From: an uncultured Prevotellaceae bacterium
GTDB taxonomy: Bacteria; Bacteroidota; Bacteroidia; Bacteroidales; Muribaculaceae
Reading direction: 5' to 3'
Length of the DNA stretch: 64,000 nt
Assembly: GCA_947306175.1 (NCBI GenBank)
Contig: CAMZFV010000002.1
Coordinates: 99,945-163,944, forward strand
The notes under the pieces are model-generated. The model saw only the letters and a list, made by a program, of their open reading frames with translations, was not told the DNA's origin and searched no databases. Both the position numbers and the translations under genes were made by a program. Below are positions 56,381-64,000 of the stretch, piece after piece. Each line of letters begins with the position of its first letter. The first letter of the stretch is position 1.

Positions 56381-57619
56381 ATGAAGATTGCGGTTGTTGG
56401 GACTGGATATGTGGGGTTGAGTGTTGCGACATTGTTGGCGCTGCATAATGAGGTGGTGGCTGTTGATGTGATTCCAGAAAAAGTGGAAAAGATTAACAGG
56501 AGAATATCGCCCATTAAGGATGAGTATCTTGAAAAGTATTTGGCGGAAAAGGAACTGAATCTCACTGCTACTCTTGATGCGGAAAACGCCTATCGGGATG
56601 CGCGGTTCGTGGTGATTGCAACTCCAACGAATTATGATCCGGTAACAAATTACTTTGATACGTCATTAGTCGAGGGTGTAATCAATCAGGTGATTGAAGT
56701 GAATCCGCAGTCGATTATGGTGATTAAATCCACGGTTCCAGTGGGATTTACGCAGAGAATTTCGGAAAAGACAGGCTCTCGCAATATACTTTTTGCTCCT
56801 GAATTCCTAAGGGAAACCAAGGCTCTTTATGACAACTTGTATCCTAGCCGCATTATCATCGGCAGGCCTGATGGTGATTACTGTCTCGATGAAGCCGCAC
56901 ATCAGTTTGCTGAGTTGCTCCAACAGGGAGCGATTAAGCAGGGCATTGATACTTTGTTCATGGGGTGGACTGAGGCTGAGGCAGTTAAGTTGTTCGCAAA
57001 TACCTATCTTGCCCTGCGGGTCAGCTATTTCAATGAATTAGATACCTATGCTGAAATGAAAGGGCTTGATTCTCGCTCTATCATAGAGGGTGTTTGTCTT
57101 GATCCGCGCATAGGCACCCATTACAATAATCCATCTTTCGGATACGGTGGATATTGCTTGCCTAAGGATACTAAGCAACTGTTGGCTAATTATGCCGATG
57201 TCCCCGAAAACCTGATTGAAGCTATTGTCGAGAGTAACCGTACTCGTAAAGATTTCGTGGCAGATCGTATTCTGCAAATGGCTGGCTACTATGATTACTC
57301 GCAGCGAGGCGGCTACTCGAGCAGTGACGAAAAGCGGTGCGTTATAGGAGTATATCGCCTGACTATGAAATCAGGAAGTGACAATTTCCGTCAGTCAAGT
57401 ATCCAAGGTGTCATGAAACGAATCAAGGCCAAGGGAGCCGAGGTGATTGTTTATGAACCAACACTGGATGACGGCTCGACTTTCTTTGGCAGCACTGTGG
57501 TGAACGACTTGGCACAGTTTAAGGCCCAAAGTCAGGTAATTGTTGCTAATCGTAATGATGATGCATTGGCAGATGTTGCCAAAAAGGTATATAGTCGCGA
57601 TATTTTCATGAGAGATTGA
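56381..57619 (+). CDS. ugd: UDP-glucose/GDP-mannose dehydrogenase family protein, probably UDP-glucose 6-dehydrogenase
   Basis: 412 residues. GTGYVGLS (7-14) binds NAD; K203 ([11 protein letters not shown]) and C259 ([11 protein letters not shown]) are the catalytic lysine and cysteine. The next gene is a UDP-glucuronate-type epimerase, which favours UDP-glucose over GDP-mannose as substrate. The product would be UDP-glucuronate. Confidence 0.9.
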   Translation: MKIAVVGTGYVGLSVATLLALHNEVVAVDVIPEKVEKINRRISPIKDEYLEKYLAEKELNLTATLDAENAYRDARFVVIATPTNYDPVTNYFDTSLVEGVINQVIEVNPQSIMVIKSTVPVGFTQRISEKTGSRNILFAPEFLRETKALYDNLYPSRIIIGRPDGDYCLDEAAHQFAELLQQGAIKQGIDTLFMGWTEAEAVKLFANTYLALRVSYFNELDTYAEMKGLDSRSIIEGVCLDPRIGTHYNNPSFGYGGYCLPKDTKQLLANYADVPENLIEAIVESNRTRKDFVADRILQMAGYYDYSQRGGYSSSDEKRCVIGVYRLTMKSGSDNFRQSSIQGVMKRIKAKGAEVIVYEPTLDDGSTFFGSTVVNDLAQFKAQSQVIVANRNDDALADVAKKVYSRDIFMRD

Positions 57620-57684
57620 GGTGTTTATAGAATAATATCGTTTTAGTAGTTAAGTATTTAGAATTAAAGACAATTTATCTTGGA

Positions 57685-58731
57685 ATGAAGATATTACTTA
57701 CCGGAGGGGCTGGTTTTATTGGTATGCACGTGGCTCGTTCCCTTGTGGAGCAGAGTCACGAAGTTGTTATTATTGATAACCTTAATGATTATTATAGCCC
57801 GCAACTGAAGCTTGACCGTCTAAATGAGTTGGGCATTACTATAAATGAGGGAAAGGATTTTGCCCAAAGCTCTAAATGGAGCGCGATGTCATTTTATAAA
57901 GGTGATTTGATTGACAAGCCATTTGTCCTGAATCTGTTTGAACAATATAATCCTGAAATTGTGATCCACCTTGCGGCCCAAGCTGGTGTGCGTTATTCTC
58001 TTGAGAATCCTGATGCATATATTCAAAGTAATGTTGTGGGATTCTTAAATGTGCTTGAAGCGGTAAGATATTATCCGGTAAAGCACTTTGTGTTTGCCAG
58101 CTCTAGCAGCGTGTATGGGTTAAATGGAAAGATACCGTATTCAACCCATGACAGCGTATCACATCCTGTCAGTTTGTATGCGGCAACAAAAATTGCAGAT
58201 GAGATGATGGCTCATACATATTCGCACTTGTATAATATCTCCTGCACAGGTTTACGATTCTTTACTGTCTATGGGCCATGGGGCCGTCCAGATATGTCTC
58301 CATTCCTTTTTGCTGATGCAATTAGTTCTGACAAACCCTTGAAAGTGTTTAACTATGGCAAGATGCGTCGTGATTTTACCTATATTGATGATGTGGTTGA
58401 GGGCATTATTCTTGTGATGAATCGACCTCCTCTGTCAGATCAATTCTGGGATAAGGTTAAGGCAGATCCAGCAACATCATCTGCTCCATTTGCTATCTAT
58501 AACATAGGTAATACCAATCCAGTTGACTTGATTGACTATATCAAGGCTTTTGAAATAGCGCTTGGGAAAGAGGCTCTTAAAGACTATTTGCCATTACAAC
58601 CGGGAGATGTACTGGAGACCTTCAGTGACATGAGTGATATGAAAAATGTCTTTGGATTCTCTCCCAAAGTTGATGTCAGAGAGGGCGTCCGTCGATATAT
58701 TGCTTGGTTTAGAGAATATTATGGCCGATAA
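57685..58731 (+). CDS. UDP-glucuronate 4-epimerase-like protein (CapI type)
   Basis: 348 residues. GGAGFIG (7-13) binds NAD; Y165/K169 (YAATK) and the ASSSSVYG strand form the active site; FFTVYGPWGRPDM is typical of CapI/uronate epimerases. With the upstream dehydrogenase it would supply UDP-galacturonate. Its end overlaps the next gene by eleven bases. Confidence 0.87.
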   Translation: MKILLTGGAGFIGMHVARSLVEQSHEVVIIDNLNDYYSPQLKLDRLNELGITINEGKDFAQSSKWSAMSFYKGDLIDKPFVLNLFEQYNPEIVIHLAAQAGVRYSLENPDAYIQSNVVGFLNVLEAVRYYPVKHFVFASSSSVYGLNGKIPYSTHDSVSHPVSLYAATKIADEMMAHTYSHLYNISCTGLRFFTVYGPWGRPDMSPFLFADAISSDKPLKVFNYGKMRRDFTYIDDVVEGIILVMNRPPLSDQFWDKVKADPATSSAPFAIYNIGNTNPVDLIDYIKAFEIALGKEALKDYLPLQPGDVLETFSDMSDMKNVFGFSPKVDVREGVRRYIAWFREYYGR

Positions 58732-59782
58732 TAAACCGCTAGTTAGCGTTTTGATCAGTTTATACAATGTTGAGCGTTTCTTAATTAAGAAACGCTTAGC
58801 TGATGTTATTAACCAGTCATATAACAATCTTGAGATTATACTCGTTGATGATGGGGCTACTGATAGCACGCCAGCTCTTGCAGATGAAATAGCTTGTGAA
58901 GACAATCGAATCAAGGTAATACATAAAAATAATGGGGGACTAGGGAGTGCTAGAAATGCGGGATTAGAAGCAGCAAAAGGTGAATATGTCTATTTCTGTG
59001 ATGTGGATGATGATATTCATCCTGATCTTGTGGAAAAGAATGTTTTGCTGATGCAACAGCACAACGCAGACATAATTGTCTTCGGATTCAATGAGATTTA
59101 TGATAATGGTCGTTATCCGTCTTCATCCTTCGTTTTTGATGAGATGTTTATTTCGAGCAATGAGGAATTGAAAAATGTGTATGTTGACCATTTATTACTT
59201 TGCCATGGCGGAAATGGTTTTGCTTGGAATAAGTTCTATCGCCGCAGTTTTCTGGAAGAACATCACTTTCGATTTGGAAATCAATATATTCAGCAGGATG
59301 AGGTTTTCAATATGCAGCTCTATCCTTATGTGAATCGAATGTTCATATCATCGGATGTGTTGTACGATTACTACATATATGATAAAGGAAACAATAGATC
59401 TCGGTATATTCCTGATCGTTTTGGCATTCACTACTCTATTTTTCAACGGTTGTCGGCTATAACCGAACAGTGGGGTATACCAGATAATCGTTGCTCCGAA
59501 TATATCCAAAAAAAATTTTATCATGGAATTAATAGTACATTATTGTTCAATGGATTTCATGAAAATAATCCACAAAGCCTTGCTGAAAGAGAGGTAGAAT
59601 TTCATCAGATTTTGTCTAACAAAGATGTCCAGTTATGTCTATCACATATGGAAGAGAACTACTCATTAGGTTTAGAAAGCAAACTGTATCTATGGGCATA
59701 TAAATCAGACAGTTATAATTGTTTAAGGCTGGTAAGAGGTATTTTTCATTTTGTACGATTGTTAAAACGAAGACTATGGTAA
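58721..59782 (+). CDS. GT2-family glycosyltransferase
   Basis: 353 residues from the ATG at 58721; the open frame from 58646 would add 25 residues overlapping the epimerase gene and is unlikely. PLVSVLISLYNVERFL starts the GT-A fold, ILVDDGATDSTP is the nucleotide-sugar region and CDVDDD the metal site. The start overlaps the preceding stop, suggesting coupled translation. Confidence 0.87.
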   Translation: MADNKPLVSVLISLYNVERFLIKKRLADVINQSYNNLEIILVDDGATDSTPALADEIACEDNRIKVIHKNNGGLGSARNAGLEAAKGEYVYFCDVDDDIHPDLVEKNVLLMQQHNADIIVFGFNEIYDNGRYPSSSFVFDEMFISSNEELKNVYVDHLLLCHGGNGFAWNKFYRRSFLEEHHFRFGNQYIQQDEVFNMQLYPYVNRMFISSDVLYDYYIYDKGNNRSRYIPDRFGIHYSIFQRLSAITEQWGIPDNRCSEYIQKKFYHGINSTLLFNGFHENNPQSLAEREVEFHQILSNKDVQLCLSHMEENYSLGLESKLYLWAYKSDSYNCLRLVRGIFHFVRLLKRRLW

Positions 59783-60987
59783 AAAAGCCGCGGATATTTA
59801 TCAATATGCATTATATGGAACTGGGCGGGGCCGAAAGGGCTTTGCTGGGTTTGCTTAACGCTTTGGATACAAGTAGAGTAGATGTGGATTTGTTCTTGAA
59901 TCAGCACACTGGTGAGTTCATGCCATTAATTCCTGAGAAAATTAATCTTTTGCCTGAGCAAAGTAGATATAATGCAATTGAGCGACCGATGAAGCAAATA
60001 ATTAAGGAAGGCCAATTGCGAATTGCTTTGGCAAGACTGTATGCAAAGCGCGCTTATAAGAAGTATAAAAAGAAAAAAGGAGTTTCTAGGGATGCTAGCG
60101 CGTCTCATTATGTAATGGATAGTGTGATAAAAGTATTGCCATCTTTGCATTATTTGGGAGAATATGACTTGGCCATCAGTTTTCTTGACCCTCCTCATAT
60201 AGTTCAGGATAAGGTCCTCGCAAAAAAACGAATAGAGTGGATTCATAATGATTTTGGCATAATGAATTTAGATTATGATAGATTGATGCCGCGATGGGCC
60301 AAGAATGACTATATTGCATCTATATCCCCTGATATTACGGTCTCATTTCTAAAGGCTTTTCCATTATTAAAAGAAAAAATTATTGAAATTGAGAATATTC
60401 TGTCTCCTGGGTTTATAAGAACTCAGTCGGATTTATTGGATGTGAGTAGAGAAATGCCTTCAAGTGGCCTGAAGCTTCTCTCGATTGGACGGTATTCATA
60501 TCAAAAAAATTTTGAGAGTATACCTGTTGTGGCAAAAAGAATTATTGATATGGGATATCAAGACTTCCAGTGGTATATTATTGGATATGGCGGAGGTGAA
60601 AGTATTATCAGGCAGAAGATATCTGAGCTGGGAGTGCAAAATCATGTAATCTTGTTGGGCAAAAAAAAGAATCCCTATCCCTATATTAAGACTTGCGATT
60701 TATATGTTCAACCAAGTCGTTATGAGGGGAAAAGCATAACAGTGCGTGAAGCCCAGATACTGTGTAAGCCTGTTATTATTACGCGCTACCCTACAAGTGG
60801 GAGTCAAGTGATAGATGGTGTTGACGGCGTGATTTGTGACATGGACAACGAGAGTGTGGCACAAGCCATTGTTGGCCTAGCCCAAAACAAAGAAAAACAA
60901 ATGGAGATAATTGACTACCTCCAAACTCATGATTATGGCAATGAGACTGAGGTGGAAAAGATTTATAAATTAGTGGGTATCAATTAA
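59776..60987 (+). CDS. GT4-type glycosyltransferase
   Basis: 403 residues from the ATG at 59776, which overlaps the previous gene by seven bases; a longer frame from 59719 is rejected. GT-B fold: LGGAERALLGLLNAL near the start, LLSIGRYSYQKNFESIPVVAK at the domain junction (given in part) and the C-terminal EGKSITVREAQILCKPVI region with the conserved glutamates. A Lys-rich stretch near residues 95-110 may touch the membrane. Confidence 0.87.
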   Translation: MVKKPRIFINMHYMELGGAERALLGLLNALDTSRVDVDLFLNQHTGEFMPLIPEKINLLPEQSRYNAIERPMKQIIKEGQLRIALARLYAKRAYKKYKKKKGVSRDASASHYVMDSVIKVLPSLHYLGEYDLAISFLDPPHIVQDKVLAKKRIEWIHNDFGIMNLDYDRLMPRWAKNDYIASISPDITVSFLKAFPLLKEKIIEIENILSPGFIRTQSDLLDVSREMPSSGLKLLSIGRYSYQKNFESIPVVAKRIIDMGYQDFQWYIIGYGGGESIIRQKISELGVQNHVILLGKKKNPYPYIKTCDLYVQPSRYEGKSITVREAQILCKPVIITRYPTSGSQVIDGVDGVICDMDNESVAQAIVGLAQNKEKQMEIIDYLQTHDYGNETEVEKIYKLVGIN

Positions 60988-60994
60988 TCAAAAT

Positions 60995-61792
60995 ATGAGG
61001 GAAATTGGAAAGGAAGAATTAAAGAATACTCAGCTTGCAATACTTGTGTCAATTCATGAGTTTTGTGAGCAGTATGGGATAAGGTACTCGCTTTCTTCAG
61101 GCACATTGCTTGGCGCTGTGAGGCATAAGGGATTCATTCCTTGGGACGATGATATCGATATTATGATGCCGCGCCCAGATTATGAGAGATTTCGGACTAC
61201 TTATCCTGGCTTTAATCCTCATTATTCAGTGCAAAGCTATCATAACGATGATACTTACTGGTTTAACTTTGCAAAAGTGTATGACAACAGGACACTTTTT
61301 ATTGAAGGAGCTGCTCGTAATGGTGTATACGTTGATATTTTTATTGTAGATGGCTTTCCCCAAGATCAAGAAGACACAAACAGGATCCTTGATGAGGCCA
61401 CGTCATTACTGAATCGTGACTTGCGCTGGGCTACCAAAGAGTATCTGGTGCGGACAGGGTTTAAGGATAAGGTTCTCCATTTTTTGAAATATCAGTATCG
61501 AAGTCGTAAGGTTGACCTCCGGGAACGTACAATAAAGAGATTAGATGATTTGTTCTTGAGTCATGATTTTGAGAGAATGCCCATGGCTGGTTTTTTCTTT
61601 TTTGATAGAATGCTGGGGATTCTTCAACGACCTATTTATGAGCATTATAAGCGTATTGAGTTTGAAAAGTGCTCATTCTGTTGTATTGATGACACTCATC
61701 TTTATCTTGAAAGTCTCTATGGGGACTATATGCAACTGCCTCCTATAGAGGAGCGTGTTGGAAGACATAATATTCATGCATACTGGCTATAG
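60995..61792 (+). CDS. LicD-family phosphotransferase
   Basis: 265 residues. GTLLGAVRHKGFIPWDDDID at about residues 36-55 is the LicD signature with acidic residues D51, D52, D53 and D55. The family transfers phosphocholine or other phospho-groups to surface glycans. No choline activation gene (licC) or choline kinase (licA) is in the window, so the donor is open. Confidence 0.87.
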   Translation: MREIGKEELKNTQLAILVSIHEFCEQYGIRYSLSSGTLLGAVRHKGFIPWDDDIDIMMPRPDYERFRTTYPGFNPHYSVQSYHNDDTYWFNFAKVYDNRTLFIEGAARNGVYVDIFIVDGFPQDQEDTNRILDEATSLLNRDLRWATKEYLVRTGFKDKVLHFLKYQYRSRKVDLRERTIKRLDDLFLSHDFERMPMAGFFFFDRMLGILQRPIYEHYKRIEFEKCSFCCIDDTHLYLESLYGDYMQLPPIEERVGRHNIHAYWL

Positions 61793-61804
61793 ATTTTTAT
61801 TGTT

Positions 61805-62815
61805 ATGGACATAAGACATCTTCATGTGGCGTTGGCCAGTGATCAGAACTATGCGGAGTTTGTCGCTGTGGTGATGGTATCTCTGTTTGATACCAACAAG
61901 TGGCAGGACTACACCACGATTCATTTGCTGTCAAATGGTATCGATAGGATTACTCGAGAGAAGTTGCAGCAACATATACCTGACGGCAAAGGCGAATTGA
62001 AAGTATATGACATACGTACCCTAAAGGAAGATTTGGGCATCGATGTTCCATCAACGATAGCCATCACATCTTATGCTCGTTTGTTCCTGCCAAACCTTAT
62101 TAATAGAGATGTTGAACGTGTTCTTTATCTGGATTGTGATATCGTGATTAACGGCTCGTTGGAAGACTTCTTCTGTGTACAGTTTGATGGACAATGGATT
62201 GCAGGGGTGCGTGATACGCTATATGGTGGCTCCACCAAAACTAAGGTGGGATTGTTAACGACAGATGAATATCTAAATGCCGGTGTGTTGTTAATGAATC
62301 TTGCGGCTTGGCGAGACAATAATGTAACACAACGATGTCTTGATTTCTTGCTTGCACATGGGGGGAAGGTTGTACATCATGATCAAGGTATCATTAATGG
62401 TGTCTGCAATCAGCATAAATTAGTGGTGCCTCCAAAGTTTAATGTGACAACGTCCTATTTTTCTCATCCATATTCTTTGTTGAAAAAACACAATACGCCA
62501 TTCTATGGTCAACAGGAAGTTAATGAAGCTATAGACGCTCCCGCGATAATTCATTTTACAGAGGGCTTTTATAATCGCCCATGGATAGATAATTCGTTAC
62601 ACCCTCTAAGGAATGTATATATCCATTTTCATCAATTGACTCAGTGGGCTGATGTCCCTTCTCGTCCCGATCAACGATCTATAGCAGTCCGAATATTATC
62701 CTGGTCATTTCTCAATCTGCCGTATACGGGATATCAGTGCGTTAGCAAAATAATAGGGAGATTGTCACAGAATGCGTTTTGTAGAAGCATATATCATTTT
62801 TTTAGACGAGGTTAA
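61805..62815 (+). CDS. GT8-family glycosyltransferase
   Basis: 336 residues. HVALASDQNYAEFVAVVMVS is the typical start, and D110-C-D112 in YLDCDIVINGSLE is the GT8 DxD motif. NAGVLLMNLAAWR and HHDQGIIN (about residues 197-204) are also conserved. Family members add Glc, Gal or GlcNAc in retaining reactions. The first half is less AT-rich than the flanking genes. Confidence 0.9.
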   Translation: MDIRHLHVALASDQNYAEFVAVVMVSLFDTNKWQDYTTIHLLSNGIDRITREKLQQHIPDGKGELKVYDIRTLKEDLGIDVPSTIAITSYARLFLPNLINRDVERVLYLDCDIVINGSLEDFFCVQFDGQWIAGVRDTLYGGSTKTKVGLLTTDEYLNAGVLLMNLAAWRDNNVTQRCLDFLLAHGGKVVHHDQGIINGVCNQHKLVVPPKFNVTTSYFSHPYSLLKKHNTPFYGQQEVNEAIDAPAIIHFTEGFYNRPWIDNSLHPLRNVYIHFHQLTQWADVPSRPDQRSIAVRILSWSFLNLPYTGYQCVSKIIGRLSQNAFCRSIYHFFRRG

Positions 62816-62908
62816 TCTGTTTATGAAGCCAATATATTATAATAAGCTTGATATCGTTATGATAACGTATTGAATACTATGGTTATATGCTACAAGTTGA
62901 GAAGATAG
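62816..62908. other. short AT-rich intergenic region
   Basis: 93 bases without a gene and without a clear terminator or promoter. Confidence 0.4.
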
Positions 62909-63901
62909 ATGGAAAATGCTATGACAAAAAGAGATTGTCGACTTGATATTTTGAGGGTGATAGCAGTATTAATGATTGTGTTAATGCATTCACCTCAGCC
63001 ATATAGCGCTCCTGGCTATGTGCTTTCAGGCATTAATTATCTCTCGGCTCCGGGGATAGGGTTGTTTTTCATGATTAGTGGAGCTTTACTTTTGGGTAAT
63101 CAATTGGCAATAAAGGATTTTTTAAAACGCAGGTTTTCCAAAATATTATTTCCAACGTTTTTTTGGACACTATTTTATTTGTTGGTGGAATCCATGACGG
63201 CGAAAACATCAATAGCAGTCTTTTTGAAATCTATCATCAATTTCCCTTTTGCAGTACAGGGATGTGGTGTGTTGTGGTTTATGTATACGCTGGCTGGATT
63301 GTACTTGCTGACACCAATTTTGTCCCAATGGTTGAGAAATGTGTCTAAGAAAGAGGTTGAGTTTTATCTTCTTCTTTGGTGGGTGACACTTGTTTATCCA
63401 TACCTTGGCTTATGGCTTCATATAAATGACTCCGTTTCTGGTATCTTGTATTACTTTTCTGGTTATGTTGGATATTTTATTTTAGGGTATTACCTTATGC
63501 GTTATTATGAATTTCGCTTGTGGCATGTTGTCGGAGCGATTGCTGTTGCTGTTATTGTTCCGTTGATTTTGTATTCTAGTGGAATTGAGTTCGATTTTTG
63601 TTCGCTACTATGGTATCTGTCACTTCCAGTAGCTATGATGGCTTTTGTCGTTTTTGTTTTGGTTATGCGTATTCCAAATCAACAGATGTCAATTGTTGGA
63701 AAGATTTCCACATTATCATTTGGCATATATTTTATTCATTTCTTTTTAATAAGAAGAATTATCTGGAATCTTGATGTCATTGACAATTTGCCAGGACTTG
63801 TACAAACTCCAGTAATTACTATGAGTTCATTCATTTTGTCTTTATTGTTCTCTTGGTTAGTTTCCAAATGCCCATTTAGTAAATATGTGATTGGCTGCTA
63901 A
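62909..63901 (+). CDS. membrane acyltransferase (Acyltransferase_3 family)
   Basis: 330 residues and about ten membrane segments. RLDILRVIAVLMIVLMHSPQ near the N-terminus carries the RxxxxR-like and histidine signature of O-acyltransferases that acetylate surface sugars. A second ATG at 62921 (MTKRDC) is an equally good start. Very AT-rich. The gene ends 99 bases before the window edge. Confidence 0.87.
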   Translation: MENAMTKRDCRLDILRVIAVLMIVLMHSPQPYSAPGYVLSGINYLSAPGIGLFFMISGALLLGNQLAIKDFLKRRFSKILFPTFFWTLFYLLVESMTAKTSIAVFLKSIINFPFAVQGCGVLWFMYTLAGLYLLTPILSQWLRNVSKKEVEFYLLLWWVTLVYPYLGLWLHINDSVSGILYYFSGYVGYFILGYYLMRYYEFRLWHVVGAIAVAVIVPLILYSSGIEFDFCSLLWYLSLPVAMMAFVVFVLVMRIPNQQMSIVGKISTLSFGIYFIHFFLIRRIIWNLDVIDNLPGLVQTPVITMSSFILSLLFSWLVSKCPFSKYVIGC

Positions 63902-64000
63902 TGTGAGATGTTGGTAAGTCTTATTATATCTTTCATGTCTAACTATTCAATAGTTCGGTAAATTTTTAAAATTTGATGTTTATATGTCTCGTTTTAATAA
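63902..64000. other. window end, no gene seen
   Basis: AT-rich sequence after the acyltransferase gene. The polysaccharide locus probably continues beyond it. Confidence 0.5.

Overview
The window looks like a chromosomal segment of an anaerobic gut or oral Bacteroidales bacterium (Muribaculaceae, Prevotellaceae or close kin; family level is inference). Supporting traits: a complex I operon with fused NuoC-NuoD and no NuoE/F/G; ATP synthase genes in the order beta-epsilon-a-c-b-delta-alpha-gamma; promoters of the Bacteroidetes type (TTTG, about 19-20 nt, TAnnTTTG); a type IX secretion C-terminal tail; dockerin-tailed leucine-rich-repeat proteins; and a MurNAc salvage cluster like that of Tannerella. 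No rRNA, tRNA, CRISPR array or transposase was seen.

Layout. (1) 133-17291: eighteen closely spaced genes on the + strand in which a complete F1Fo ATP synthase operon (atpDCBEFHAG) lies between nuoH and nuoI of a complex I operon (nuoA-B-CD-H ... I-J-K-L-M-N). A strong terminator follows at 17440. (2) 17605-26000: two tandem leucine-rich-repeat proteins and a convergent five-module repeat protein, all exported and all ending in a dockerin-like tail. (3) 26280-31603: an amidase with an N-terminal beta-propeller, followed by a propeller-only gene and an amidase-only gene that together look like a split version of the first. (4) 31890-35152: a small heat shock protein, a BadF-type sugar kinase homologue with an altered phosphate loop, and a BspA-like dockerin protein on the minus strand.

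(5) 35457-48846: a cell-wall turnover and salvage cluster: an exported amidase-like protein with an inserted domain, a GT2 protein, a HIT-like DUF4922 protein, a SpoIID/LytB protein without a signal peptide, an AmpG-like permease, NamZ (DUF1343), a MurT-like membrane protein, a MurK-like kinase, MurQ and an SGNH hydrolase. Together they could release MurNAc, import it, phosphorylate it and convert it to GlcNAc-6-phosphate.

(6) 49183 to the end: a surface-polysaccharide locus with an aminotransferase, two ATP-grasp ligases, an epimerase, a Wzx flippase, UDP-glucose dehydrogenase plus a UDP-glucuronate epimerase, GT2/GT2/GT4/GT8 transferases, LicD and an acyltransferase. Base composition changes abruptly inside the first ATP-grasp gene (about 50,875), from the GC-rich style of the chromosome to AT-rich DNA, which suggests a recombination junction. 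The locus continues past the window; no Wzy polymerase, initiating transferase or export/length-control gene is visible.

Several small repeat families occupy intergenic space: TTAGGNN heptamer arrays at three loci (two of them facing inverted arrays), a shared 21-nt leader before two start codons, a 33-nt tandem repeat in the polysaccharide locus, and a duplicated promoter-like unit upstream of the propeller-amidase gene.
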